64,000 nt of DNA from Berberis thunbergii (GCA_003290165.1 QNQO01000510.1:496001-560000), one strand, 5' to 3'. Positions 10,107 to 21,144 are shown, counted from the stretch's first letter. Numbers and translations: made by a program. The notes: generated by a model from the sequence alone, not told the origin.

Positions 10107-11284
10107 GTTCGCAGAGCTCATCTTCTTCGCAGGTTTCCTCTGCAAGGCCCCAATTCAAGTCCCAATATGTTATGCCGCCTTCTGTAACAACCCTTACCAA
10201 TCCTTTTCAGCCCCTTCAGGAAGCTGAATCAAGCCAAACAATGGCCTCTTCCCAGAAGCCTCATATTCATGCCAATCAATATGTGACGAAGATCTGTCTC
10301 GAGCCTCTCCTTTTGCTCGAATCAAGTCTTTATCCTCTCATCAAGGATCCTCAAGCAATAGCCCGTCATGTCTTTTCCTCTTCATTCCTTTATGAAGAAG
10401 CGGATGGTCTCAAGAATCAAAGGTTTTATGAGTTCATCCTCGTCGACACTGACTCTGTGGTGATTACTCATAACAAGGATAAATCTAATTCAGATAAGAT
10501 TTCTCATTCCAAGTGTCAGATCTTGAAGATTTTAACAGAAGCTGACTGGAAGCAACATCCTAGCTCCCACAAAAAGTTCTCTGTTAATTTTCTTCCTGCA
10601 TCTTTCAATTATCAAGATTACAAGCACGCATGGAAAAGAGCTTTTCTCATTCCTTCACAGAATTGCTCCCATTCATGGTTTTTCTTATTCTGCAAGAAAT
10701 TCAAGCAAGCCTCAATTCCTTTGTGGTTCCAACATTCATGGTGGAATCATTTTGGTGCCGAAGATGAGATCCTTCCTCCTTCAGTCAATGAAGGACGGTC
10801 CCTTTTCAAGACCAAGTTCCAGCCACCAGCTCCAGTTCCCCAACAAGTTCTGTTGCTGTGGTTCTTCATCAAGTTCAATCTGACATGGATTTCCTGTTGG
10901 GATTTCTCTGTCTCTGCTCTTACTACAATCAATCAGTCTGCACAACCACCGCTCTGGTTCTGCCGTCGAGTCAAGATCAAATGGTGGCCGACCTTCGACC
11001 ACAGTCATGATACAAAAGATGGTGTCTCACGATTCTTTTCTGGACAGCCTGTTTCTGCTGCTCCTATCATGAGACCTTCTCAGGTTCCAACTCAAGCAAA
11101 GCTTCTTAAAGATCATATTAAGAAGCAATTACAAGGTAAACCAACAAGAGCTCAACTCCTTGAGACTCTCTCCATGATAGCTTCAGAAAATTCTTACGAC
11201 GACGATGAAGCTACAGAGTCCTCCAGTGGACCCTCCAATGAAGATGACTGTTATGACATCTTTCCGCCATTCACGTCAACCTGA
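10103..11284 (+). CDS. Second ORF of the endogenous pararetrovirus, 393 aa, unknown function, intact
   Basis: The start ATG overlaps the RNase H stop as ATGA, a layout typical of coupled translation. The ORF has no internal stop although the preceding RT is broken in several places. The protein has a Ser/Gln-rich N-terminus (residues 1-60), a central part rich in aromatic residues and Trp (about 190-320, including WFFLFCKKF and KIKWWP) and an acidic, Ser-rich C-terminus (about 365-393). I see no known enzyme motif. Some florendoviruses carry an ORF of unknown function after the RT ORF, and position argues that this is its equivalent. It ends within about 10 bases of the resumed Helitron sequence. 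Confidence 0.65.
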   Translation: MSSQSSSSSQVSSARPQFKSQYVMPPSVTTLTNPFQPLQEAESSQTMASSQKPHIHANQYVTKICLEPLLLLESSLYPLIKDPQAIARHVFSSSFLYEEADGLKNQRFYEFILVDTDSVVITHNKDKSNSDKISHSKCQILKILTEADWKQHPSSHKKFSVNFLPASFNYQDYKHAWKRAFLIPSQNCSHSWFFLFCKKFKQASIPLWFQHSWWNHFGAEDEILPPSVNEGRSLFKTKFQPPAPVPQQVLLLWFFIKFNLTWISCWDFSVSALTTINQSAQPPLWFCRRVKIKWWPTFDHSHDTKDGVSRFFSGQPVSAAPIMRPSQVPTQAKLLKDHIKKQLQGKPTRAQLLETLSMIASENSYDDDEATESSSGPSNEDDCYDIFPPFTST

Positions 11285-11291
11285 CCCTGTT

Positions 11292-12246
11292 ATTGTATTT
11301 CAACGATACCAAGTTTACTAAAATCCGACAACTATGTAGATAAGTATGATAAATTTCATTTAAGAAAACACAATACTTTCTCTCTCCGCCACATGTACAT
11401 TTCACAAAATTTTCATTTTCCTTGCCCTTCTATATGTTTTGTATTTACAAACATGTCATCATAGTAAATGAAACTCAACACATTTCACAATTTTTCTCTC
11501 CAATCCTTAGTTTGTCTCAATGAATAGTAAAACACCACTCTAAATTGTAATATAGACTAGGGTATTCCCTGTGTCGTTGACACTCCACTTACTTATTTTT
11601 TTGCTAAATATCATGTACTGAACACCCTCGCCACCATCCCCAATTTCACACTCAATCAGTTTTGAAGTGCAACCCCATACTAAGGTAAAATTAAATAATA
11701 TAAACTTTAAGGTTAGACTCAGTTGAGAAAAAAATTCAAACGCCGAGAGTGAGTTCTCCCCTAATTTTGAATTTGCCAAAACATGAAGTTTATGAATTTT
11801 GTTTAAATGTGCATTAAGATGTCTGTCTCATCTCTTCTTCTTTTTTCATAGGATGATCGACTCGTCTTATTTATTTGAAAAATACTAATGACATGAAATA
11901 CATTATATATAATTTTAGCGTTTGGATTAATCATTGGTTTCATTGGAAACATTTTCAAAAATGCATTCCAACGATACCAAGCTTACCAAAATTTGACAAT
12001 CAAGTAAATAGTTATGACAATTTTAATTTTGAAAAAAAACACATAAAAATTTCTATCCCTTTCGCATTTACACCCCACTAACTTTTTTCGCCATTTTTAA
12101 TTTTCTTTGCCTTTATAGTTGTGTTATATTCAGAAACATGTCATTATAGAAAATGAATCTCAACCCTCAACATATTTCCCAATTTTCAATTATAGCCATC
12201 TTTTATCTCTAATTACTTTAAACACTATTTTAATTTGTAATATAGA
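11292..12246 (-). repeat. Direct repeat shared by the two Helitrons
   Basis: 11292-11556 and about 11945-12246 align along their length (shared landmarks: CAACGATACCAAG, AACATGTCAT, GTAATATAGA). These are the 5' portions of H1 and H2 read on the minus strand. They are clearly diverged, so the two insertions are related family members, not a recent tandem copy. Confidence 0.75.
11557..12246 (-). mobile_element. Non-autonomous Helitron H2, 690 bp
   Basis: On the minus strand it starts TCTATATTACAAATT at 12246, preceded by A, and ends CTAG at 11557-11560, followed by T. Ten bases before CTAG lies a perfect hairpin GTGTC-AAC-GACAC (11571-11583). TC start, CTRR end, subterminal hairpin and A/T insertion are the defining Helitron features. 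It has no coding capacity. It sits exactly at the 5' end of H1, head to tail. Confidence 0.72.
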
Positions 12247-12649
12247 TATTATACATTAAAAAAAAAGTCAGGGTGAGAGGTCAATTATGCTCTCACAACC
12301 TTTTCTTCCGTTCTTGTTCATTGCTTTCACTATTCTCTTTCTTCATTCGTCTCCTCTTACATACATCAAGTTTTACTTTATTTATTTCTCGCTATGGTAT
12401 AATGACTCTTCTGGATATCCACTAGCAATTGTACAAGAACAAATCAAGAGATATAATTGTTTCATAGGAGGCACTGCTAACATACAGTTGGTATTCGTTG
12501 GTAGCATTGATAAATATGATCGGGATCGGCTACTCGTGAAAGGTTATTCATACTTTTAAATGATATCTGGACCCTTTTTTTATTTTGATCCAATGGTACA
12601 TAAATAATTGAATTGGTGATTTGTTTGTTAAGAAAAATTGTTGACTCTC
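12247..12649. other. Stretch between Helitron and LINE, no gene seen
   Basis: A pyrimidine-rich run (12290-12370) could be the end of the copia B 3' LTR after the Helitrons. The rest has only a short open stretch (to 12559) without recognisable similarity. I see nothing else. Confidence 0.4.
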
Positions 12650-14292
12650 TCTCTCTCTTCTCCCGTACAAGAGAGAGGCGATTTTGAGGCGATTTTCGGG
12701 TATTTTCGGGTTTTTTTACAATCCTCTAATCCAGGCCGTTCCAGCTTCCTGGGAAAGCATCTGGACCTCTCATCTATCGCCGGTTTGGTAAACCCTAGCC
12801 GCTACACCTCGTTTCGGCCTGCTGCGACGGTTCATCTCCTTCTTCCGATACGATTCAGTCGCCCACAGGTTTCGTTTTCGATCCGTTTCCTTCATTCATC
12901 TGCTCTTCTCTCTGGCCGGATTGATACAGATCGGTGGAGCTTGTGACTTTCGCACTCTTTGTGCTGTTACGTGACGCCGACTCAGATACAGCCGATACGA
13001 CACCCTATTTCGGAACAGTAATTCTCGACATACTTTCCTCATCCTCGAAACACGCTTTCTGCGTAGTTTTTGAGGTTTTCTGGATGTAATGGCAGAGCCT
13101 GCTCCTCCTCCCACGGGTCCGGGTCATGGGGGGACCTCGACCGGATCCCTTAAGACCTCTTTCGTTCAGATTTTGGGCAAATTTTGGTTGATGACATTGT
13201 CGAGACTCCGGTCGAAGGTACCCATTTTCGTAAGGAGGGGGCGCCCGCAATCGGTCTTACGGCCTCTGATGAGGTCCGAGGGGAAGCTTTCATGGAAAAA
13301 CATGTCATTGTTCTCAAATTTTCTAGCTACCGACCGACTTTGACAGATATCCGTGATTTGATCCACAGAACATGGGGCATATTGGGTGATTTTTCACTGG
13401 GATTATTGAATCAACGACATGTGTTAGTTCATCTTCATTCGGAGGATGAAGCAAAGAAAGTTTTGTCGAGAGACTCTTTCTTGATTCGTGGAGTTCGGTT
13501 TAAAGCTTTCCGTTGGCATGATGGTTTCAGTTTGAAGGAGGACCCTATTTCGGTCCCCTTATGGGTAGAATTACCTAACCTTCCTCTGCATCTATTTCAC
13601 CCGCCTATTTTAAAAGCTATTGTGAATTCTTTTGGAGGTTATTTGCGGATGGATGATCATACCCGTTGTCTCACTCGGCCGGGTTTTGCCCGTGTTTGTG
13701 TGGAAATGTCTTTAGCGGAGAAATTACCTAACCGAGTTTGGATTGACCGAGCAAATAACCGGGGTTTCTGGCAGAAAATAGAATATCCAGGATTTAAATA
13801 CTGTGACTATTGCTCTTTAATAGGTCATCAGGAAGAGTTTTACAGAAAAAAGTTGGGTCTCAAGGGCAGTGGGGGCAATCTTGAGTCTGGTAAGACTGAG
13901 CCGACAATCAAGCCGCCTGTGGAAACAAAGGTTAATAAACAAATTTATGTTCCGGTTATCAAGAAAGAGAAACCTCAAATTCCAGCGGTTGGCCCAAGTG
14001 GATCAAAGAACAGCCAGGGGGCAGAATTGATTGAAGGCACTGGGCAGAGAAAGTCGGAAGGCACGGTGCCGGTACAGGTGATTTTGTCGAATAAATTTGA
14101 GTCACTTTCTGACAACGGTGTGGCGGAGGAGGGTGAGCATAGGGATGTTAATGCCGAGACGATTAACGAAAGTACGGAAGAATGTCTCCTAGAAGCAGGG
14201 TATACTACTTCGGAGATTGCTCAGGTTGTTGGTCTTATAGCGCAGCCAACACAGATTGCAAACGACAATACTTCCGGGGTCAAAAGTGTTTC

Positions 14293-14949
14293 TGTAACGA
14301 CCCGATCCGCACAATAAGATATTGTCCGCTTTGGGCCCAACCGGCCCGCACGGCTTTAAAAGGCCTCTTACTATGGGGATCCAACCTCACACATATATAG
14401 CACATAACCATCCCGCACCCAGGCGATGTGGGACTATGATCCCCCTTGGTAGCTAGCCCAACCCCTATTGGGATCCACGGGCCTATTGGGCTCCAACCCT
14501 CACCCTCACCCTCCCCCTCAGGTCCGCCCACACAAGGGTCTCACAGTCCACCCCCCTTAAGGCCCAACGTCCTTGTTGGCCACACAGGCACAACGTCCAC
14601 GTTGGCCACACAGGCACAACGTCCACGTTGCCCGAGGGCCCACCTCCACGTGGCACACTTTCGGCTGGGTCAGGCTCTGATACCATTCTGTAACGACCCG
14701 ATCCGCACAATAAGATATTGTCCGCTTTGGGCCCAACGGCCCGCACGGCTTTAAAAGGCCTCTTACTATGGGGATCCAACCTCGCACATATATAGCACAT
14801 AACCATCCCGCACCCAGGCGATGTGGGACTATGATCCCCCTTGGTAGCTAGCCCAACCCCTATTGGGATCCACGGGCCTGTTGGGCCTATTGGGCTCCAA
14901 CCCTCACCCTCACCCTCCCCCTCAGGTCCGCCCACACAAGGGTCTCACA
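14293..14949 (-). mobile_element. TRIM (terminal-repeat retrotransposon in miniature), 657 bp
   Basis: Two direct repeats with TG...CA ends, 14293-14545 (253 bp) and 14689-14949 (261 bp), flank a 143-bp interior. The repeats differ by one substitution, a 1-base indel and a 9-base indel. On the minus strand the right repeat is followed by a 3-base gap and the primer site TGGTATCAGAGCC (14673-14685), and a purine run AAGGGGGGTGGAC precedes the left repeat. GTTTC flanks the element at 14288-14292 and 14950-14954. There is no coding capacity, so it was mobilised by another element. The LTR contains a TATA-like CTATATATG on the minus strand. Confidence 0.95.
14673..14685 (-). promoter_or_regulatory. 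Primer-binding site (tRNA-iMet) of the TRIM
   Basis: Minus strand TGGTATCAGAGCC, three bases inside the right LTR. It fixes the TRIM orientation as minus. Confidence 0.92.
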
Positions 14950-15982
14950 GTTTCTGTCAATGACGTGCTGAATGACCAAAATAGAGTGGCAGCGAGCGAT
15001 CTTGGACCAGCTCAATGTGTGGTTTCAGCCGGGGCAGCAGGCGTGTCCGTGTCTCAGCCTGTCCATGGAAACCTTAGCCTAGTGAACGTCCCAGCATGCG
15101 GTCCAGCTAGCTGCCCGACTAGCAGTCCAGCGAGCATCCCAGCATCCAGTTCGGTGAGCGGCCCAGCCAGTTGTCCAGCGAGTAGCCCAGTGAGCAGTCC
15201 TGCATGCGGTTCTGCGAGCATTCCAGTGAGCGATTCAGCGTGCTCTTCAATGAGCAGTCCAGGGGGATGTCAAGCCGGCAGTCCTGCGAGCAGTCCTATC
15301 CTGGCGAGCAGTCCAGTTTTCGCGAGCAGCTCATGCAAGGCGAGCAGTCTAGGCAGGGTGAGTTTTCTTTGCCCCAAGATTACCACCAGTCCCACTTTTG
15401 GTTCAGCTCACGGGATCAGCCAGTAGTTGCTTGGAGGCCAATCTGATCATGGGACCATTCAGCCACTCACGGCTTGTCCCACGATGTCTACGGTCTGTCC
15501 CAGTCAGTCCAGGCAGGTCACGGCTTGTTCTCGGCCTCCCAGTCCACCTCCTTTGGTCTCGGCTAGTCCAAGGTCCCTCCCTCCAGGGGATGTGATAACG
15601 TCGGTTGTAAGTCCTGTCAAAGCAAAACCGACAGTGTTGGCTCAAATGACAGCAGTTATGGAAAAGCGGGCCCTTTCAAAGTCTGCGGTGGTCAGCAAGG
15701 ATGCGGATGGGAGTTTGTATGATGTTGTTGTTCAGTTGATTGAGGAGAACGGGGTTTTGCAAAACAAGAAAAAATTACTCTCTTCTGATAATGTTGATAA
15801 CGACTCAGATGATAGTGACGTGGCGGCCTCGGAATCAGATTTGGGTCAGGAGTCTCATGCTATTACTGATTTACATTTGGGTTCACATTCTGATAAGGAT
15901 CTTCCGGTCACAGTCACCACGGCGGCCCTTTCGGGTAAACGTCGTAAGACTAAGAGGGGCAAATCTTCTTACCGTGCTTAAG

Positions 15983-18900
15983 ATGATGGAAAACTTTATG
16001 TTTTGGAATGCTCGTGGGGTCGGTAATCAAGCCACGAGAAGGAGGTTAAAAAACATGGTGGTGGAGCACAAAGTCCGAATCCTTATGATTGCAGAGCCTA
16101 TGATTGCTTCTAATAGATCTTCGGAGATTGGCAACAAACTTCGTCTGGGTGGCTTTGCTTCAAATGTCACGATTGGAGGCAAGATTTGGATTTTGTGGGA
16201 TACTTCCCTCGCCCTTTCGGTGGTGGATATGTCGGATCAGATCATCCATTGCCAGGTAACTGATTCTGCTTCAAGAGTTTTTTTATTTCATTTGTTTATG
16301 CTAAATGCTTTGTGGATGAAAGAAAGGATCTATGGTTGAATATGATCAATTTTGCGGCAAACCATGATTCTCCTTGGATGGTCAGCGGCGATTTTAACAC
16401 CTACTTGCATTCTGGAGAGAAAGTAGGGGGTTTGGAGCCGTCTTTGGCGAGCATGTCTCAATTCTCCGACTGCATAGAAAACAGTGGTTTAATTGATTGT
16501 GGTTTCTCGGGTCCTCGTCTCACTTGGTGCAATAACAGGCGGGGCAGTGATCGTATTTGGGCCAGACTAGATAGGATCTTTACTAATTCAGCTTGGTTGA
16601 CAGATCTGGGTAGTCCAAAAGTGGAACATCTTAGCCGAACTTTCTCAGATCATTCTCCATTGGTGGCCTCTATGCCCACTCAAGCAAAAATTGGTTTTGC
16701 TCCTTTCCGTTTTCTTAATATGTGGACGACTCACCATGGATTTATGGATCTGGTCAAGGACACGTGGTTGACCGACATGGGTAACATGAGACCCATTGAT
16801 AGAGTGGATGCCAAACTTAAACTGACAAGACGCGCTCTGATACAGTGGAATAAGACGATCTTTGGTAACGTGTTCAGCAGGATTCGTGCACTAGAAGATG
16901 AAATGCAGCAGTGGGAGACAATACTTTTGGCAGGCTTTGCGAATAACAGTATGCAGGGGCTAAATGTTAGTGCTAATTGGGATGTCCAGGCTTGCTGCAA
17001 TTTACACCGTTGCCAGGCAGAGTACAGGTTAGCTCTCAAACAGGAGGAACTCTACTGGGTTCAAAAATCAGGTGAAAAGGAGTTCAAGGAGGGCGATGCT
17101 TGCACTAAGTATTTTTTTGCCTCCACCAAGTCCAAACAAAAGCGACGGGCCATCACTCAGATTACCTTACCATGCGGTCGAGTTATTTCGGAACCCGGTG
17201 AGATCCTTGACGAAGCCAATGGGTTTTTTCTAATCTGCTGTCTTCTCAGGGTGTTGTTAGAGAGGATGTGGATTTGCTAAATTGCATCCCAACAATGTTG
17301 GCATCCGGTCGTTGTGAGCTTCTGGTTCAACGCCCTTCCTTGCAGGAAGTACGGGATGCTGTTTTCGACATACCAAAAAATAGTGCGCCAGGTCCGGATG
17401 GATTTACTGCTGGTTTCTTTCAATTCTGTTGGGAGGTTTTGAGTATGGATATCTGGGAGGCCGCTATTCAATTTTTTGAAGGGGAGGCCATGCCGGCGTC
17501 TTTCTCGGCGAATTTCTTGGCATTGATTCCTAAAATTGACAATCCAGGTTCCTTTTCTGACTTTCGCCCAATCAGTTTGTGCAATGTGATTTATAAGATC
17601 TTTAGCAAAATCCTGTGCAAAAGGATGGTTGATATCTTGCCTAGATTGATCTCTCCGGAACAGGGGGCTTTTGTCAAAGGCAGATTCATTGGTGAAAATA
17701 TTGGTCTGGCGCAGGAAATGATCAGAGACATTAACAGGAAGGTTTTGGAGATAATGTGGTGCTGAAAATTGACATGGAGAAAGCTTATGACAGACTGGAA
17801 TGGAATTTTTGTTTGCAGTTCTTAAAAAGTTTGGCTTTACTGGTAGACTCTGTCACATCATATCTAATTATATTGGTTTTGTGGCTTCTCGGTTCTGCTC
17901 CAAGGAGTCTATAAAGGTTTTTTCAGATCCACGCGGGGATTAAGGCAGGGAGATCCTCTATCTCCTTTTCTTTTCATTATTGCTTCCGAAGTGTTGAGTA
18001 GGGGTTTGACATCAGCTTTTGAAAAAGGCAAAATAGGGTACTATTATACCCCTAGGTATTGCCGCCCGGTTTTCCATCTTCTATATGCTGATGACACTCT
18101 CATATTTTTAAATGGCAGAACATCCTCTGTAAAGGGTTGTATGGAGTTCCTGCGACAATATTGCACGGCCTCGGGTCAGAAAATAAATGGGAGCAAAAGT
18201 TCTTTTACTTTGGCGGACAAGGTCACAACAGAACGCATTGTAGCTTTAAAGAGTGGTACAGGTTTTCAATTCCGCGCCGTTCCTTTGAAGTATTTGGGAG
18301 GGCCTTTGTTCCAAGGTAGAGTTAAAATCTCGTATTTTGAAGATTTAATCACAAAAATTCAGGTCTGCATTCAAGGATAGAAGGCAAAATTGCTATCTCC
18401 AGGAGGCAGATTGATTTTGATCCGGCATGTGCTCAGCTCTCCTATTTATATTCTTAGTACCATGTGTGTTCCAAGAACAATTTTAGCTCGGATAAAGGGT
18501 TTACTGGCAGATTTCTTTTGGGGAGATTGTGAAGGTCGTCAAAAGAAAAAATGGGTGTCTTGGGACAACATTTGTTTTCCTGAGGCAGAGGAAGGATTGG
18601 GAGTCAGAGATTTGACGGTGGTGATGAAGGCTTTTCGAGTTAAGGCCCTCTGGAGACTTCTTACTTCAGATTCTTTATGGGCTAATTTTATGAGGAGTAA
18701 ATACTGGTTACAAGGCGTGGGTTTGAAAAATCAATTGGTGAAAGGTGGGTCCTCTCCGTTTTTTAAAGAGATCATGCTTGGACGAACTTTTCTTTTGAGT
18801 AACTTGATGTGGCGTATCGGCATTGGGAATATCAGTTTTTTTGAGGAGAATTGGAACATGGTGGCTTCTTTTGGGAGACCAGAAGCTTTGGCTGCCCATG

Positions 18901-20177
18901 ACTTATGGCCTACGGTCCAGGAGGTGGTTTCTACAAATTATGAATTGGTTCCTAGAGAGCTCAGAAATTTGGCACGTGTTCTTTTTGCTGATAGACTCCG
19001 TAGTGAACCCAATGGAGAGGACTCGTGTGTGTGGACTCCAAATCCGAACGGGTTATTTTCTATTCAGTCGGCATATGATTTGCTTCGGAATCATGGAAAG
19101 GTTAATTCATTAAGTTGTTTCCTTTGGCACGATCATTTGCCTTCTAGAATATCAGTTTTTGTTTGGAAATTACTCTGTAGAGGAGTGCCAGTGGACGGTG
19201 AATTATACAGATGTGGAATAAGTATGGCCTCTAGATGCCAATGTTGTAAGGCGCCAAAACAGGAATCTTTGACTCACCTTTTCCTAGATGGCGAAATGGC
19301 GATGCAAGTGTGGAATCATTTTGACAGGATTTTTGACATTCATTGTCGGCGACCAGCAGAAATCTCTACGGTTCTGGCCATACGGTTCAGAAGAGTTCAA
19401 CGCACTTCGCAAACATGTGTGTTATTCCTTCTCACTCCAATGTTCATTTTTTGGGAACTATGGAAAATGCGATGCAAATGTGTATATGAAAGTGCTACCC
19501 CAAATCCATTTTTTGTGATTTTGAACATAAGGCGTCAGTTGTGAATGTCTAATAATTTCATTATCTCTACGCAATTTAGCAGTAATAAGGCTCCCCTTCA
19601 GCTTTTGGGTTTGGATGTGATCCCTGTCAATAGGAAATCCTTTCGTATTGTTTATTGGCATCCTCCCCCCATAGATTTTGTTGCACTTAACGTGGATGGC
19701 TCCTCATGCAAAGATAGGGCTTCTGGCGGAGTGGTCATTAGAGACTCTCGGGGTTGCTGTGTTGTGGGGAAACAAATTTATTTCGGTGTAGGTGATCATA
19801 ATAAAGCATAAATTTTGGCATTATTTGAAGGTCTTCGCCTGTGCCTTGACTTGGGTCTCACGAAGGTCGTCATACAAACAAATTTGGATTTAGTTTGTGG
19901 CTGCTTTATGGACAATTTCAAAATCCCTTGGCATTTGGAGAATATTATAAAAGAAATCAAGTTGTTGGCAGCGACTATGACGTTGGTTTGTCAACGTATC
20001 TATAGGGAGGCCAATGTCGTAGCGGCTTCAATATCGGCTAGAGCGAGTCATGACGCAGGAACATTTTCTTTCAGGGGGACTGATTTTCCAAGGAGATTAG
20101 CAGGTTTGATAGTACTAGATAGAACTCATATGGCGTATATTCGCCACGGGGACGGGTTTGCAAATTGCTGCAACTAA
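15983..20177 (+). pseudogene. LINE ORF2: endonuclease, reverse transcriptase, zf-RVT, RNase H
   Basis: ORF2 starts one base after the ORF1 stop. It reads: AP-type endonuclease (15986-16680; MFWNARGVG, SGDFNTYLH, LDRIFTNSAW, FSDHSPLVA), RT (about 17330-18380; PGPDGFTAGFF, FRPISLCNVIYK, KIDMEKAYDRLEW, catalytic YADD at 18084-18095, PLKYLGGPLF), the long thumb region, a zf-RVT segment (about 19130-19320; FVWKLLCRGVP, CQCC) and an RNase H (about 19695-20080; NVDGSS, YREANVVA). Frameshifts lie near 16295, 17232, 17750 and 17935, and stops at 18378-18380 (TAG), 19542-19544 (TGA) and 19809-19811 (TAA). The RNase H is a trait of one plant L1 lineage. Confidence 0.9.
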
Positions 20178-20764
20178 ACGAGTAGCTGCTGTTAGGATGC
20201 GTATGGGTGCGCTCTGCGGGTCTGATGCGTTGAGGCTGCTGCTGTATGCTGATGTCGCTGTGGCTGCGTTTGAGGCTGCTAATGCTGTCCTGTCTGTCGA
20301 GGCCGTTGCTGATGCCGCTGCTGCTGAATGTCGCTGCTGATGCTCTGTATGCGGGTGTTTTGCTGCTGCTTTGCTGTTGCTGCGAAGTTGTTGTTGCTGT
20401 TGCTGCGAAGTTACTGTTGCTTCTGCTGCTGCTGAGCGTTTCGGCTGCTGTTAGATTTTCAGCGCATTGCGTGGATGCGGTGTTGCGGGTGTATGTTTTT
20501 GTTTCGGTAATCTTGGGTGAGCTCGGGATTCTATTATATTCCTAGCTGGTCCTCAGTTTTTGTTTTTCTTTCTATCCAGGAATTTTGCTTTAATTTTTAT
20601 GTTATTCAATTTTGTGATTAAAATTTGTTTTAGCATTAACGCGGGTAAAGTCGTAATGTACCCCTGCAATGATTTGTAATTTTTATGGTTAATTAATAAA
20701 GGTCTGACATTCCAGAGGTGCCCCTCTCCACTGGAGGTTTAAAAAAAAAAAAAAAAAAAAAAAA
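20178..20764 (+). other. LINE 3' UTR with GCT-rich segment and poly(A) tail
   Basis: 20178-20510 is rich in GCTGCT/GTTGCTGTT units, open in more than one frame only because of this composition. AT-rich sequence and a run of A (20741-20764) follow. The A run marks the retroposition 3' end. Confidence 0.8.
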
Positions 20765-21144
20765 CTTATAATGAAAATTGAAGTTTGTAATAGCGTCTAT
20801 CCGTAATGCACACATTTTAGATGTCTAAAATGCCCCTCAAATCTCCTTTATTTACACGCTTTTGATATTGACAAACCCACGTGGTTCATGGCACTGCCAA
20901 GAACAACAACATTTTATGCAGGGGTGATTTTCTAAATTAACCTTATCCTAACACTTCCTAGCAATTTGTTTTTCCTCTTGTATTTCTCATCTCACATATC
21001 CCCTTCACATACGGTAAAACTAATAAATTCATTTCTTTTTCCAGTAAAAAATCACTAGTTAAATTCTTTAACATTTTAATTTTCATTATTAACCTATTAA
21101 CATTTAAAAAAAAGTATATTAAATCTAGTGCATCGACACACTAG
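20765..21144 (+). other. AT-rich stretch ending in a Helitron-like CTAG terminus
   Basis: No gene is seen. The stretch ends CTAGTGCATCGACACACTAG, directly followed by TCTATATTAATA at 21145. The same CTAG/TCTATATTA junction occurs between H1 and H2. A small non-autonomous Helitron ending at 21144 is possible, but no hairpin at the correct distance is evident. Confidence 0.35.

Larger units (their letters stand above)
7686..11556 (-). mobile_element. Non-autonomous Helitron H1, split by a viral insertion
   Basis: On the minus strand the 5' end is TCTATATTACAA (at 11556) and the 3' end is CTAG followed by T (7686-7689), with a decayed hairpin (7700-7712) 10 bases before CTAG. Its outer parts match Helitron H2: 7686-7895 resembles 11557-11745, and 11292-11556 resembles 11945-12246. 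The middle, about 7895-11290, is unrelated and contains the pararetrovirus fragment. No Rep/helicase is present, so it is non-autonomous. It lies in the 3' LTR of copia B. Confidence 0.6.
13089..15981 (+). pseudogene. LINE ORF1 (RNA-binding, DUF4283/zinc-knuckle type), interrupted by a TRIM
   Basis: The ATG at 13089 opens a Pro/Gly-rich start, but the long frame is reached only through a frameshift near 13180. Residues after that match plant L1 ORF1: an RRM-like DUF4283 region (13260-13560, with VIVLKFSSYRPTL), then WVELPNLPLHLF and a zinc knuckle at about 13800-13845 in which the last Cys of CX2CX4HX4C is Tyr. The TRIM insertion at 14293-14949 breaks the C-terminal half. After it the frame has a Ser/Pro/Cys-rich repetitive stretch (15080-15370), a TAG at 15424-15426 and a basic end (KRRKTKRGKSSYRA). 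ORF1 protein coats LINE RNA. Confidence 0.85.
12650..20764 (+). mobile_element. L1-type LINE, near full length
   Basis: The order is: CT-rich 5' UTR (about 12640-13088), ORF1 with a zinc knuckle (13089-15981), ORF2 with endonuclease, RT, C-terminal zinc finger and RNase H (15983-20177), a 3' UTR and a 24-base A tail (20741-20764). This is the architecture of plant L1 elements that carry an RNase H domain. Many frameshifts and stops make it inactive. The 5' boundary is approximate; I could not find a convincing target duplication. A TRIM sits in ORF1 (14293-14949); without it the element is about 7.46 kb. Confidence 0.9.

Noticed and set aside
10747..11008. Minus-strand ORFs within the viral second ORF
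   Set aside because: They are shadows of the 393-codon plus-strand ORF.
12630..12780. Target duplication for the LINE (GAAAAATTG near 12630 and GAAAATTG near 20773)
   Set aside because: Short, imperfect and low complexity; could occur by chance in AT-rich DNA.
14446..14935. Coding frames inside the TRIM
   Set aside because: They cover LTR sequence in both directions and only reflect high GC content; TRIMs do not code.
20158..20545. Ala- or Leu-rich small proteins in the LINE 3' UTR
   Set aside because: Open frames come from GCTGCT repeats; they follow the RNase H end and have no support.
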